A stretch of DNA of 64,000 bases from Prevotella sp. (GCA_017476785.1 JAFUZD010000029.1:31531-95530); one strand, 5' to 3'; shown: positions 9,530 through 18,114, counted from the stretch's first letter. The notes: a model not told the origin generated them from the sequence alone. Program-made: numbers and translations.

Positions 9530-10495
9530 ATGAGAAAGTTCTACAAGTTTCAGCCGCTACTGATGACCACGCTCTGGGGCGGCGACAAGATTATCCCGTT
9601 CAAACAGCTCGACACGCAGCAGGAACGCGTGGGCGAGAGCTGGGAAATATCGGGCGTGGCAGGCAATGAGACCGTCACGGCCGACGATGAACGCCTGCCG
9701 CTCAACCAACTGGTAAGCCAATTGAAGGGCGAACTCGTGGGCGAAGCCAACTATCAACGCTTCGGCGACGAGTTCCCGCTGCTCATCAAGTTCATCGATG
9801 CCCGTCAAGACCTCAGCATCCAAGTACACCCCACCGACGAGATAGCCCACCGACAGGGCAAGCGGCGCGGCAAGACTGAGATGTGGTACATTATGGATTC
9901 AGAGCCCGGAGCCAAGCTCTATAACGGACTGAAGAAGCCGCTCACGCCCGAAGAATACAAGCGCAGCGTGGAAGACGACACCATCTGCGACGCACTGGCT
10001 CAGTACGAGGTGCAGGCGGGCGACTGCTTCTTCATCCCCGCAGGCCGCATCCACGCCATCGGAGCCGGCTGTTTCCTCGCCGAGATTCAGCAGACCAGCG
10101 ACGTCACCTACCGCATCTACGACTTCAAGCGGCGCGACAAAGACGGCAACTTCCGCCAGTTGCACACCGAGGAGGCTGCCGAATCGATAGACTACACCGT
10201 TCTCGACGACTATCGCACCCACTACCGCACCGCCAAGAACGAGGGAGTGGAGATGGTGAGCTGCCCCTACTTCACCACCTCGGTCTACGACCTCGACGAG
10301 CCGATGACCATCGACTACAGCGAACTCGACTCGTTCGTCATCCTCATCGGCCTCAGCGGCTCGGCCACCGTCACCATCGACGACGACACCGAGACCACGC
10401 TCCGTGCTGGCGAGACGCTGCTACTGCCCGCTAATATAAATAATGTACGCGTAGAAGGTACGGCCAAGTTCCTCGAGACTTACGTTGCTTTCTGA
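9530..10495 (+). CDS. manA: Class I mannose-6-phosphate isomerase
   Basis: 321 residues of a cupin-type, zinc-dependent isomerase that interconverts mannose 6-phosphate and fructose 6-phosphate for capsule/LPS sugars or mannose use. Zinc and active-site blocks are visible: IQVHPTDEIAHRQGK, RGKTEMWY, AGRIHAIGAGC and EIQQTSDVTYRIYD. Length fits the short bacterial class. The 3' end overlaps the convergent DUF4435 gene by 16 bp, so no separate terminator exists between them. Confidence 0.93.
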   Translation: MRKFYKFQPLLMTTLWGGDKIIPFKQLDTQQERVGESWEISGVAGNETVTADDERLPLNQLVSQLKGELVGEANYQRFGDEFPLLIKFIDARQDLSIQVHPTDEIAHRQGKRRGKTEMWYIMDSEPGAKLYNGLKKPLTPEEYKRSVEDDTICDALAQYEVQAGDCFFIPAGRIHAIGAGCFLAEIQQTSDVTYRIYDFKRRDKDGNFRQLHTEEAAESIDYTVLDDYRTHYRTAKNEGVEMVSCPYFTTSVYDLDEPMTIDYSELDSFVILIGLSGSATVTIDDDTETTLRAGETLLLPANINNVRVEGTAKFLETYVAF

Positions 10496-11496
10496 GTTAA
10501 GGAACTGTCAGCCAAATAGCGTTCCACGTCATCCAAGACGCGGCGGAACTCGGGCGACTGCATATAGCCGGTGTGTTTCTTGAGCATCTGGCGAATGTCT
10601 TGCAGCGAGTGCTCGTAGCAAGAGAGCTCGTTGCGACGCTGGGTGTAGTGCGTGGCCGTGCGCTGTATCTCCTCCTGACGCTCCAAGCGCAGGCGGTTGC
10701 ACACCTTACTGAGTATGGGCACGACGACATTGTCGAACAGCTTGTGGCCCTGCATATAGAGATAGGTGGTCTGTGGCGTGACGCCGAGCGCACGGATGTC
10801 TTCCTTCACCCGCAAGTAGGCCTCCTTATTGTCGGGGAACTGCGTCTGCAGCTGCTTCACCCGCCGGCCCACCTTTGAGCGCAGATGGTCGATGGAGGGT
10901 TGCGGGTCGAACACGTTGAAGCCGCCGGGGTCCACCACGCGGGCAAAGTCGGAGAGCGTAAACTGAGGGTAGTTGCCCGAGCGGTAGGCCCATACCGACC
11001 AGACGAAGAGGGGGAAGATGGCCTCGCTGTACTGCCGCAGATAGTCTTCGAAGTCGAAGATGGCGTGGTCGTTGAGCGTCACCATCACACACACGTCGTG
11101 GAGCGCAGCGGCATAGCACTGATAGTTCTCGATGGCGTAGACGTAGGTGTGGAGCACGTAGGGGCTGGTGTTCACCGCGCGCGACTGCGCCGTGGCATCC
11201 CTCAGCAGGTAGTCGTAGTCGGCATCGACGCAGGCTATCATATCCGGCCCCACCTGCTGGCCCACCAGCCTCATCAGTACCGACTTCTTGCCGCGCTCCA
11301 GCTTCTCGTGCGAAGGCAGCATCACCTCGAAGTAGCGCGTGCCGTCCTCGTAGCGGCTGAGTGCCATCCGCCAGAACAAAATGTCGTCGTAGCTCTCCAC
11401 ATAAGCCACGATGCGCCTGCGCGCCTGCTGCGATTTCAGGCGGTTGGCCGCCTCGAAATAGCGGCTGTTGAGGTTGTCGGTCAGTCGTTTGCTCAT
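10480..11496 (-). CDS. DUF4435 protein with a Toprim-like nuclease core (AriB-like)
   Basis: 338 residues. A Toprim-type acidic set can be traced: YVESYDD with E34, CVDADYDYLL with D91, D93 and D95, and then AIENYQ with E123. This order is typical of DUF4435, the family of the AriB effector of PARIS and related to OLD-family Toprim nucleases. The ATG at 11496 is chosen because it overlaps the TGA of the upstream ATPase gene as ATGA (11493-11496), a sign of translational coupling. The likely role is a nuclease effector whose activity is controlled by the ATPase. What it cleaves cannot be seen. A host housekeeping function is the alternative. Its 3' end overlaps manA. Confidence 0.75.
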   Translation of the reverse strand: MSKRLTDNLNSRYFEAANRLKSQQARRRIVAYVESYDDILFWRMALSRYEDGTRYFEVMLPSHEKLERGKKSVLMRLVGQQVGPDMIACVDADYDYLLRDATAQSRAVNTSPYVLHTYVYAIENYQCYAAALHDVCVMVTLNDHAIFDFEDYLRQYSEAIFPLFVWSVWAYRSGNYPQFTLSDFARVVDPGGFNVFDPQPSIDHLRSKVGRRVKQLQTQFPDNKEAYLRVKEDIRALGVTPQTTYLYMQGHKLFDNVVVPILSKVCNRLRLERQEEIQRTATHYTQRRNELSCYEHSLQDIRQMLKKHTGYMQSPEFRRVLDDVERYLADSSLTQKAT

Positions 11497-12326
11497 ATCG
11501 TGATGTCGCTCACTTCGGTCACTTTGTCCAGCCATCCGCTCATTATCACGGCAGGCGAGTGGGTGGTAAGGATGAGCTGCACACGGGGGTTGAGCTCCAG
11601 TATCAGCTCAATGAGCCGCTTCTGCCACTCAAAGTGCAGCGACACCTCGGGCTCGTCCATAAACAACACATAGGGCTGCTGGTCCTCGACGAGCACGGTG
11701 AGCAGGATGGCCAGCATCTGTTTCTCGCCGCTGGACAGCTGGTAGGGCAGCAGCGTCTCGCCAATCTGCGAGAAGCGTATCTCGTTTTCCGTGCGCACTA
11801 TCTTCTTGCCCGTATCGCTGAACAGGTCGTCGATGATGTCCTGAAAGCGCTTCTTGGGCTCCGACAGCTGCTGGGCGGCAGCCGTGTTGCCCTGCTGCAG
11901 CTCGGCGATGATGCGGTTGCCGATGTTCACCTGATAGTCCAGATACTTGCGTTGCAGGTGATAGAGCTGGAAGTCGAGTGCCGACGACTTGTGGCTGGGC
12001 GCAATACTCTGCAGCTGCCCGTAGTCGCGCGCCACGCTCTCGCTGCTCACCTCGATGATAGGCGAGTCGAGCGAGCGGATGATGTCGAAGCGCACGTGCG
12101 TGGCATCAGCCGGCTCTGCGTCGATGTGTACGCCTTTGAGCAGATGGTTGGTCAGGTCGCCGTTGGTGTTGACGCTGCGCACCACCTTATTCAATATGGT
12201 ACTCTTGCCCACGCCGTTGATACCGCTGAGGATGTTGACGCGCGGGTCGAGCTGCCACACGATGTGCTTCTTGCCGCTCCACAGCGCGTCGATTTCAATC
12301 CTGCGAATATATTCTGCGTATTTCAT
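11493..12326 (-). CDS. AAA/ABC-type ATPase paired with DUF4435 (AriA-like)
   Basis: 277 residues of an ABC-like AAA_15/AAA_21 ATPase: Walker A GINGVGKST (35-43), signature LSSGEKQ (198-204), Walker B VLFMDEPE (220-227) and switch histidine in TTHSP (H256). About 120 residues of mostly helical sequence lie between Walker A and the signature, as in SMC/OLD-like ATPases, but this insert is short. The start at 12326 follows a -7 element by 16 nt; the longer frame to 12419 is rejected because it crosses that promoter. The stop overlaps the start of the DUF4435 gene. In PARIS, AriA (AAA_15) scaffolds and restrains AriB (DUF4435). This ATPase is shorter than characterised AriA proteins as I remember them, so equivalence is inferred. 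Confidence 0.75.
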   Translation of the reverse strand: MKYAEYIRRIEIDALWSGKKHIVWQLDPRVNILSGINGVGKSTILNKVVRSVNTNGDLTNHLLKGVHIDAEPADATHVRFDIIRSLDSPIIEVSSESVARDYGQLQSIAPSHKSSALDFQLYHLQRKYLDYQVNIGNRIIAELQQGNTAAAQQLSEPKKRFQDIIDDLFSDTGKKIVRTENEIRFSQIGETLLPYQLSSGEKQMLAILLTVLVEDQQPYVLFMDEPEVSLHFEWQKRLIELILELNPRVQLILTTHSPAVIMSGWLDKVTEVSDITI

Positions 12327-12342
12327 AAGCCTAAGTTTTCTG

Positions 12343-12350
12343 CAAATATA
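12343..12350 (-). promoter_or_regulatory. -7 element TATATTTG for the AAA/DUF4435 pair
   Basis: Minus-strand TAnnTTTG, 16 nt upstream of the ATPase ATG. It sits back to back with the eamA-type gene promoter at 12396-12403. Confidence 0.6.
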
Positions 12351-12395
12351 ACAAATTATTATCAATGGGCAATGAGCTATGCGCAAATATTTTCG

Positions 12396-12403
12396 TACCT
12401 TTG
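12396..12403 (+). promoter_or_regulatory. -7 element TACCTTTG directly before the DMT transporter gene
   Basis: TAnnTTTG ends only 6 nt before the ATG at 12410, so the transcript would have almost no 5' leader. Confidence 0.6.
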
Positions 12404-12409
12404 CAGCCG

Positions 12410-13354
12410 ATGAAAACAAACCGCGCGCTCATAGCGCATCTCTGTATGTTCGGAGCCTGCGCCGGCTGGGGGCTGATGGCACCAGTGGGTAAGGACGCGA
12501 TGACCCACGGCTTCGACGGGCTGTCGGTGGTGACGTTCCGCGTGGCGGGAGCCTGCCTGCTGTTCTGGCTGGCATCGCTCTTTGCGCCGCGAGAACGCGT
12601 TCCACTGCGCGACAAGCTGCTGTTTGCCGGTGCCGCCGTGTTCGGACTGGTGTGCAACCAGTGCTGCTACACGATGGGGCTCAGCCTCACGTCGCCCATC
12701 AACGCCTCGATTGTCACCACGTCGATGCCCATCTTCGCTATGCTGCTGGCCGCCCTCATCCTGAAAGAGCCCGTCACGGGCAAGAAGGCACTGGGCGTGC
12801 TGATGGGCTGCTCGGGCGCGCTGATGCTCATCCTCACGTCGGCCGCGCACGCCAGCGATAAGGTGGGCGACATACGGGGCGACCTGCTGTGCCTCTTCGC
12901 CCAGTTCTCCTTTGCGCTCTATCTGTCGCTCTTCAACCCGCTCATCCGCCGCTACAACGTGTTCACGGTCAACAAGTATATGTTCTCGTGGGCCACGCTG
13001 ATGCTGCTGCCTTTCACGGGTGCCCACACGCTGGCCATTGCCAGCGGACCGCTGGCCGCTAAGGCGTGGGCAGAGGTGGGCTATGTGGTGGTGATAGGCA
13101 CTTTCTTCTGTTACATTCTGACGATGGTAGGTCAGCGCACGCTGCGCCCCACGGTGGTCTCGGTCTACAACTACGTGCAGCCCATTGTGTCGGTAGGTGC
13201 CTCGCTGCTGATGGGCATCGGCATCCTGAAGCCTACCCACGCGCTGGCCGTAGCACTGGTGTTCAGCGGAGTGTGGCTGGTCACCAAGTCGAAGAGCCGC
13301 CGCGACCTTGAGAAACAGCAAGCGGCAGCCGCCGAAGCAGCTGCCGCCAGATAG
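12410..13354 (+). CDS. DMT/EamA family transporter
   Basis: 314 residues with about ten hydrophobic helices in two EamA halves, for example MFGACAGWGLMAPVGKDAM and, in the second half, VVVIGTFFCYILTMVGQ. Such proteins export metabolites or amino acids across the inner membrane; the substrate is not deducible. The ATG at 12410 is used because the upstream part of the open frame (from 12365) contains the promoter. The C-terminus ends in a short Lys/Gln/Ala-rich tail. It is divergent from the AAA/DUF4435 operon, and the repeat array at 13353 begins at its stop codon. Confidence 0.85.
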   Translation: MKTNRALIAHLCMFGACAGWGLMAPVGKDAMTHGFDGLSVVTFRVAGACLLFWLASLFAPRERVPLRDKLLFAGAAVFGLVCNQCCYTMGLSLTSPINASIVTTSMPIFAMLLAALILKEPVTGKKALGVLMGCSGALMLILTSAAHASDKVGDIRGDLLCLFAQFSFALYLSLFNPLIRRYNVFTVNKYMFSWATLMLLPFTGAHTLAIASGPLAAKAWAEVGYVVVIGTFFCYILTMVGQRTLRPTVVSVYNYVQPIVSVGASLLMGIGILKPTHALAVALVFSGVWLVTKSKSRRDLEKQQAAAAEAAAAR

Positions 13355-13413
13355 AATTTTCGCGAGAATTTTCAGAATTTTCGCGAGAATTCCCAAAATT
13401 CTCGCGAGAATTT
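13353..13413. repeat. 21-bp palindromic tandem array, family B, copy 1
   Basis: Three consecutive 21-bp units, each centred on a dyad of the form AATTCTCGCGAGAATT (some units TTTTCGCGAGAA). The array starts at the stop codon of the DMT transporter gene and lies between convergent genes, so it may also act as a terminator-like structure. Near-identical units in the same orientation are at 60530-60592, and a variant with a CTCCTGAG core is at 35431-35471. Confidence 0.85.
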
Positions 13414-13448
13414 ATTTTCGTCCCTGTGACACGCCCCTGCCGGAAGCG

Positions 13449-14531
13449 TCACTTCAAGTCGTCTTCCGTCAGCCCGTAGCGGCTGAGAACGGTGCTGATG
13501 CGTACGGGCTGACCCGTGCGTAGGCTCTCGTCCATCGCCAGCAGCACGGCCACGGTGCCGATACCCTCTTTCAAGTCGGGATAGGCGGGCTGGCCGGTGG
13601 CTATGCACTCGGCAAAATAGTCGTATATGTTCTGGTACTCGCCGGCGTGATGGCTCTTGCCCTCGAAGCGGAAGAAGTGCTTCAGCTGGCGCTCCCACGT
13701 GATAATCTGTTCCTCGCCGTCGCGCGTGGTGACGGCATAGCGCAGGTCCATATAGTCGCCCTGCGAGCAACCTTCGGTACCGCGCAGGATGCAGCTCATC
13801 TCGCTCTCGCGGTAGACGGGCTGGATGGGGCCGGTGTACGAGCCGCTCACCTGCGCAATGCGGCCGCTCTTGGTCTTCAGCACAAAGTGCATCGTGTCCT
13901 CGTTCTTCAGTCCGCCCTCGCGGCCGTTGCTGCTCAGCATTCCGTAGCCGAACACCTCGTCGATGTCGGGCAGATACCAGCGGATGAAGTCCACGGGATG
14001 GCTCAGTCCGCCATAGAGCCACTTGAACTCGGGGCGCAGCGACCACGGCTTGGCCAAGAACCAGCGCTGGTCGGCGTTGTACCAGCTCTCCACGGTAATC
14101 AGGTCGCCTATGAGACCGGCTTCGTAGTCCTTACGCTGGCGCTTCATCGGCTCGAAGAAGCGCGAGCTCTGGCCCACCATTACGCGGCGGTCAGTGCGTG
14201 CGGCGATGTCGAGCAGCGAGCGCGCCTCGCTGAGGTCGTCCATAAAGGGTTTGGCACATACCACGTGCTTGCCGTGGAGCAGGGCCTGCTTCACGTGCTC
14301 GGCGTGCAGATGGTCGGGGGTGTAGATGCCGATGACGTCGATCTGCGGGTCGTCGAGCATCTCCTCGTAGCGGGTGGTGTAGTGGGGAAAGTTAAACTCC
14401 TCGGCGCGCTGGCGGCAGAGCGTCTCGTTCACGTCGCAGATGGTGCGCAGCTCGTAGTGCTCGCTCTGCAGGGCAGCCGAGATGGTACTGCGGCCCTCGC
14501 CGAGTCCCAAGATTCCAATTCCAAGTTTCAT
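13449..14531 (-). CDS. Gfo/Idh/MocA family oxidoreductase
   Basis: 360 residues. An N-terminal NAD(P) Rossmann domain begins MKLGIGILGLGEGRST, and the family AKPF motif (VVCAKPFMDD, near residue 95) is present, followed by the C-terminal alpha/beta substrate domain. The family oxidises or reduces sugars and inositols, but the substrate is not identifiable. It is the last gene of an apparent operon glyS, FKBP, oxidoreductase on the minus strand, separated from the FKBP gene by 48 bp. The context gives no pathway hint. Confidence 0.88.
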   Translation of the reverse strand: MKLGIGILGLGEGRSTISAALQSEHYELRTICDVNETLCRQRAEEFNFPHYTTRYEEMLDDPQIDVIGIYTPDHLHAEHVKQALLHGKHVVCAKPFMDDLSEARSLLDIAARTDRRVMVGQSSRFFEPMKRQRKDYEAGLIGDLITVESWYNADQRWFLAKPWSLRPEFKWLYGGLSHPVDFIRWYLPDIDEVFGYGMLSSNGREGGLKNEDTMHFVLKTKSGRIAQVSGSYTGPIQPVYRESEMSCILRGTEGCSQGDYMDLRYAVTTRDGEEQIITWERQLKHFFRFEGKSHHAGEYQNIYDYFAECIATGQPAYPDLKEGIGTVAVLLAMDESLRTGQPVRISTVLSRYGLTEDDLK

Positions 14532-14579
14532 CGTAGTTTTGTTTTTCCGTTTTGATTTGTTTTCTGCTGTCAGACCGCC

Positions 14580-15188
14580 TCAATCGGCTCGGTCGCCACG
14601 CTTGTCGGTCCAGAAGTCCGTCAGATAGATTTCGAATATCAGTGTGCTGTAGGCAGGAATGCTGCCATTGGCGTTTACGCCATAAGCCAGCTGATAGGGA
14701 ATGTACACACGCCAATGGTCGCCGCGGTGCATATGCTGCAGAACCGTGGCAAAGCCGTCGACAAACGTATAGTAGACGGTGCTCAGCGGCGTTGCCGTGG
14801 CCTCGTCGAACGTTCCTTGCCACGTAGTTTCAAACTGATAGCCTTCGGGATAAGACGCCGAGGGTATCAGCCGGCCGCGATAGTGAATCTGCACGCTGTC
14901 GGTCAGATAAGGGCTGGCCGTTCCCGTGCCGCTGCTGATGGGCTCCACGACGATGTAGTCGGTGGGAGCCAGCGAGGCTGAAGTCGACTTGGTATAGCTG
15001 CGAATCAGCTGATACTGGGCCGTGTTGCCCTGAGCCGTGGCATAGAGCTGGCTGAAATACTGCTCGTTGCGCGTCTGCCAGTCGGCAAACTCCTCTTCCT
15101 CGTTGTCGGCCTCGCTGCACGAAGCGAGCGCCGTCGACAGCAAAAGGGCGAGCAGGTAAAGCGGAAACCGCCTTACCATACCCTTCAT
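14580..15188 (-). CDS. FKBP-type peptidyl-prolyl isomerase lipoprotein
   Basis: About 202 residues from the ATG at 15188; in-frame ATGs at 15212 and 15179 are alternatives. A lipoprotein signal with lipobox LASC is followed by an acidic linker and an FKBP fold (VQIHYRGRLIPSASY, GDHWRVYIPYQLAYG, then STLIFEIYLTDF). It should catalyse proline isomerisation in the periplasm, tethered to a membrane. Several canonical FKBP active-site aromatics can be aligned by eye. It begins about 30 bp after glyS and precedes the oxidoreductase gene, so it is probably part of a glyS operon. Confidence 0.87.
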   Translation of the reverse strand: MKGMVRRFPLYLLALLLSTALASCSEADNEEEEFADWQTRNEQYFSQLYATAQGNTAQYQLIRSYTKSTSASLAPTDYIVVEPISSGTGTASPYLTDSVQIHYRGRLIPSASYPEGYQFETTWQGTFDEATATPLSTVYYTFVDGFATVLQHMHRGDHWRVYIPYQLAYGVNANGSIPAYSTLIFEIYLTDFWTDKRGDRAD

Positions 15189-15217
15189 TGCACTGTATGT
15201 TTTCGTTCTCATTGTCC

Positions 15218-16759
15218 TTAAATCAGTTTCTTCAGCAGCGAGGCAATGCTCACCTTATCCTCGATGATAGAGGCCAGCGCGCTGATGTCCACGCGCTCCT
15301 GCTCCATCGTGTCGCGGAAGCGAAGCGTCACCTTGCCATCCGTGAGCGAGTCGTGGTCCACGGTGACGCAGTAGGGCGTACCGATAGCATCCTGACGACG
15401 ATAGCGCTTGCCGATGGAATCCTTCTCGTCGTACTGGCAGTTGAAGTGGAACTTCAGGTCGTTGATAATCTCGCGCGCCTTCTCGGGCAGGCCGTCCTTC
15501 TTCACCAGCGGCATCACGGCCAGCTTCACCGGAGCCAGTGCGGCCGGCAGGCGCAGCACGGTGCGCGTCTCGCCGTTCTCCAGCTTCTCCTCGCAGAACG
15601 AGTGGCATATAATGGAGAGGAACATTCGGTCCACGCCGATACTGGTCTCAATGACGTAAGGCACGTAGCTCTCGCCCGACTGCGGGTCGAAGTATTTGAT
15701 GCTCTTGCCCGAGAACTTCTCGTGCTGCGAGAGGTCGAAGTTGGTGCGGCTGTGGATGCCCTCCACCTCCTTAAAGCCAAACGGCATACGGAACTCGATG
15801 TCGGTGGCGGCGTTGGCATAGTGAGCCAGCTTGTCGTGGTCGTGGAAGCGATAGTTCTCAGCACCGAAGCCCAGTGCCTGATGCCACTTCATACGGGTCT
15901 CCTTCCAGCGGGGGAACCACTCCAGCTCCGTGCCCGGCTGTACGAAGAACTGCATCTCCATCTGCTCGAACTCGCGCATACGGAAGATGAACTGGCGGGC
16001 CACTATCTCATTGCGGAAAGCCTTACCAATCTGAGCAATGCCGAAAGGTATCTTCATACGACCCGTCTTCTGCACGTTCAGATAGTTGACGAAGATGCCC
16101 TGTGCCGTCTCCGGGCGCAGATAGACCTTCATTGCGCCGTCGGCCGAAGCGCCCATCTCCGTGGAGAACATCAGGTTGAACTGGCGCACGTCGGTCCAGT
16201 TCTTCGTGCCCGAGATGGGGTCTACTATCTCCTCGTCCACAATGATCTGCTTCAGCGCCTCGAGGTCCGGGCCCTGCATTGCGGCAGCATAGCGCTCGTG
16301 CAGTGCATCGCGCTTCTGCTTGGTCTCGGCCACGCGCGGCGAAGTCTCCAGATACTTCTGCTCGTCGAAGCTCTCGCCGAAACGCTTGCGGGCTTTCTCT
16401 ACCTCCTTCTGTATCTTGTCGTCATACTTGGCAATCTGGTCTTCTATGAGCACGTCGGCACGATAGCGCTTCTTCGAGTCGCGGTTGTCAATCAGCGGGT
16501 CGTTGAAGGCATCCACGTGGCCCGAGGCTTTCCAGATGGTGGGATGCATAAAGATAGCCGAATCGATGCCCACGATGTTCTCGTGGAGCAGCACCATCGA
16601 CTTCCACCAGTATTCCTTAATATTGTTTTTCATCTCTACGCCCATCTGACCGTAGTCATACACGGCGCCCAATCCGTCGTAGATGTCACTCGAGGGGAAC
16701 ACGAAGCCGTACTCCTTACAGTGGCTCACGATTTTCTTAAAAACATCTTCTTGTGCCAT
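15218..16759 (-). CDS. glyS: Glycyl-tRNA synthetase, homodimeric type
   Basis: 513 residues of the single-chain alpha2 GlyRS found in Bacteroidota, archaea and eukaryotes, not the alpha2beta2 type. Class II motifs are recognisable: motif 1/2 region with QIGKAFRNEIVARQFIFRMR and motif 3 region with SIGVDRMFLSIICHSF, followed by a C-terminal anticodon-binding domain. It charges tRNA-Gly. The ATG at 16759 lies 32 nt downstream of a TACCTTTG element. It is the first gene of a probable operon with FKBP and oxidoreductase genes. Confidence 0.95.
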   Translation of the reverse strand: MAQEDVFKKIVSHCKEYGFVFPSSDIYDGLGAVYDYGQMGVEMKNNIKEYWWKSMVLLHENIVGIDSAIFMHPTIWKASGHVDAFNDPLIDNRDSKKRYRADVLIEDQIAKYDDKIQKEVEKARKRFGESFDEQKYLETSPRVAETKQKRDALHERYAAAMQGPDLEALKQIIVDEEIVDPISGTKNWTDVRQFNLMFSTEMGASADGAMKVYLRPETAQGIFVNYLNVQKTGRMKIPFGIAQIGKAFRNEIVARQFIFRMREFEQMEMQFFVQPGTELEWFPRWKETRMKWHQALGFGAENYRFHDHDKLAHYANAATDIEFRMPFGFKEVEGIHSRTNFDLSQHEKFSGKSIKYFDPQSGESYVPYVIETSIGVDRMFLSIICHSFCEEKLENGETRTVLRLPAALAPVKLAVMPLVKKDGLPEKAREIINDLKFHFNCQYDEKDSIGKRYRRQDAIGTPYCVTVDHDSLTDGKVTLRFRDTMEQERVDISALASIIEDKVSIASLLKKLI

Positions 16760-16791
16760 AAGTCTTTGTTGTATATTTCAAAATTTGCCTG

Positions 16792-16799
16792 CAAAGGTA
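16792..16799 (-). promoter_or_regulatory. -7 element TACCTTTG for glyS
   Basis: Minus-strand TAnnTTTG, 32 nt upstream of the glyS ATG. The 106-bp gap to the next gene also holds a short AT-rich direct repeat (GAATTAAGA-type units, 16809-16866). Confidence 0.65.
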
Positions 16800-16866
16800 C
16801 AAATAAATTGAGAATTAAGAATTAAGAAATGAGAATTAATTCGCTCTCGCTGCCTATAATTAAGAA

Positions 16867-18054
16867 TTATTTGTATCTCTGCAGTGAAAAGCGGCGGCCA
16901 TAGGTAAGCATTCGCCAGCCCCACTCCACCGGTCCGAAGCGGAAGCGACGCAGCCACCACTGGCAGCAGACGACCTGCAGCACAAAGACGGCCACGGCCA
17001 CCAGCTCTACCCACACCAGTCCGAGGCGCGTGCCCAGCCCCAGTCCGACGCCGTAGAACAGCAGGATGCCGACAAGCGACTGGCTCAGATAGCAAGTCAA
17101 TGCCATCCGCCCGGGAGCGGCGAGGAGGCGGAACCAACGACTGTCGGGGCGGCGGAGGTAGAGCAGACAGAGCAAGACGGCATAGCCCACGGCCAGCGGC
17201 ACCACGCTGAAGGCATAGAGCAGGGCGTGGACAGTGGCACCGAACGGACGGCCGGCAACGGAACTCCACGCATAGAGCACCGACAGTGGCACTCCCACGG
17301 CGAGCGACCATACTGCCACACGCCGCAGCGGCAACCGCTCCAAGCTGGCAAACAGCCGATGGCGACCTATGAGATAGCCCAGAATGAAGAGGCCCAGCAC
17401 CTTTGGCAACCGATGCCCCTCGGCAAACTCCCACATCCGCTCCACAGCCCCCTGCTGCAAGAAGGCATACATCTGCTGATACGACTGGGCATCGCGCAGC
17501 CAAGAGGCAAAGTTGTCGGCCGTGATACCCTTTGCAGCCGCTACGCGCCACCACGCCCCGTAGAGCGCGTCGGCACAACTGACGCCCAGTGCATCAAGCC
17601 CTATGGGCAGCAGCAACAGCAGCACTCCCACCACAGCCAGCACGCGGTCGCGCAGCCGATTCATCAGCATTAGCAGCAGTCCGCCTACGGCATAGAGCGC
17701 AAGGATGTCGCCATTCCATACGAAGAGCAGATGCGCCACACCGATGAGCAGCAGCACCAGCATTCGCCGCCCGAAGAGGAGCAGGCTGTGGCGTTGCAGG
17801 ATGAGGGCAAAGCCGATGCCGAAGAGCAGGGAGAAGAGCGTATAGAACTTGCCGTCGACCAAGAGATACTGCAAATAGTGCACGACGGTATCTACCTGCG
17901 CCGTGGGCAGTGCCGCTTGCTCGTCGGCACTGAGAAACGTCCACAGCGCAAACTCGGGGAAGTTGGCCAGCGCAATGCCCAGCAGGGCACAGCCGCGCAG
18001 CGCATCCAGAATGACGTAGCGCTCGCGCGCCGATGTCGGGCCGTTGGTTTGCAT
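16867..18054 (-). CDS. DUF418 family membrane protein
   Basis: 395 residues with roughly nine to ten hydrophobic segments. The N-terminal block ILDALRGCALLGIALANFPE is the signature of the DUF418/YeiB-type membrane proteins, and the C-terminal half carries the conserved DUF418 region (PGRMALTCYLSQSLVGILLF). The biochemical function is not established. The ATG at 18054 is chosen because the longer frame begins with TTG overlapping the TACCTTTG element at 18067-18074. The gene is divergent from the topoisomerase gene. Confidence 0.85.
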   Translation of the reverse strand: MQTNGPTSARERYVILDALRGCALLGIALANFPEFALWTFLSADEQAALPTAQVDTVVHYLQYLLVDGKFYTLFSLLFGIGFALILQRHSLLLFGRRMLVLLLIGVAHLLFVWNGDILALYAVGGLLLMLMNRLRDRVLAVVGVLLLLLPIGLDALGVSCADALYGAWWRVAAAKGITADNFASWLRDAQSYQQMYAFLQQGAVERMWEFAEGHRLPKVLGLFILGYLIGRHRLFASLERLPLRRVAVWSLAVGVPLSVLYAWSSVAGRPFGATVHALLYAFSVVPLAVGYAVLLCLLYLRRPDSRWFRLLAAPGRMALTCYLSQSLVGILLFYGVGLGLGTRLGLVWVELVAVAVFVLQVVCCQWWLRRFRFGPVEWGWRMLTYGRRFSLQRYK

Positions 18055-18066
18055 CCTTTTTGGCGG

Positions 18067-18074
18067 CAAAGGTA
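18067..18074 (-). promoter_or_regulatory. -7 element TACCTTTG for the DUF418 gene
   Basis: Minus-strand TAnnTTTG, 12 nt upstream of the chosen ATG. Confidence 0.6.
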
Positions 18075-18106
18075 CGCAAAATTTTGGAGTTCTCGCAAAA
18101 AAGAGC

Positions 18107-18114
18107 TAACTTTG
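18107..18114 (+). promoter_or_regulatory. -7 element TAACTTTG for the topoisomerase operon
   Basis: TAnnTTTG, 29 nt upstream of the ATG at 18144. Confidence 0.65.
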
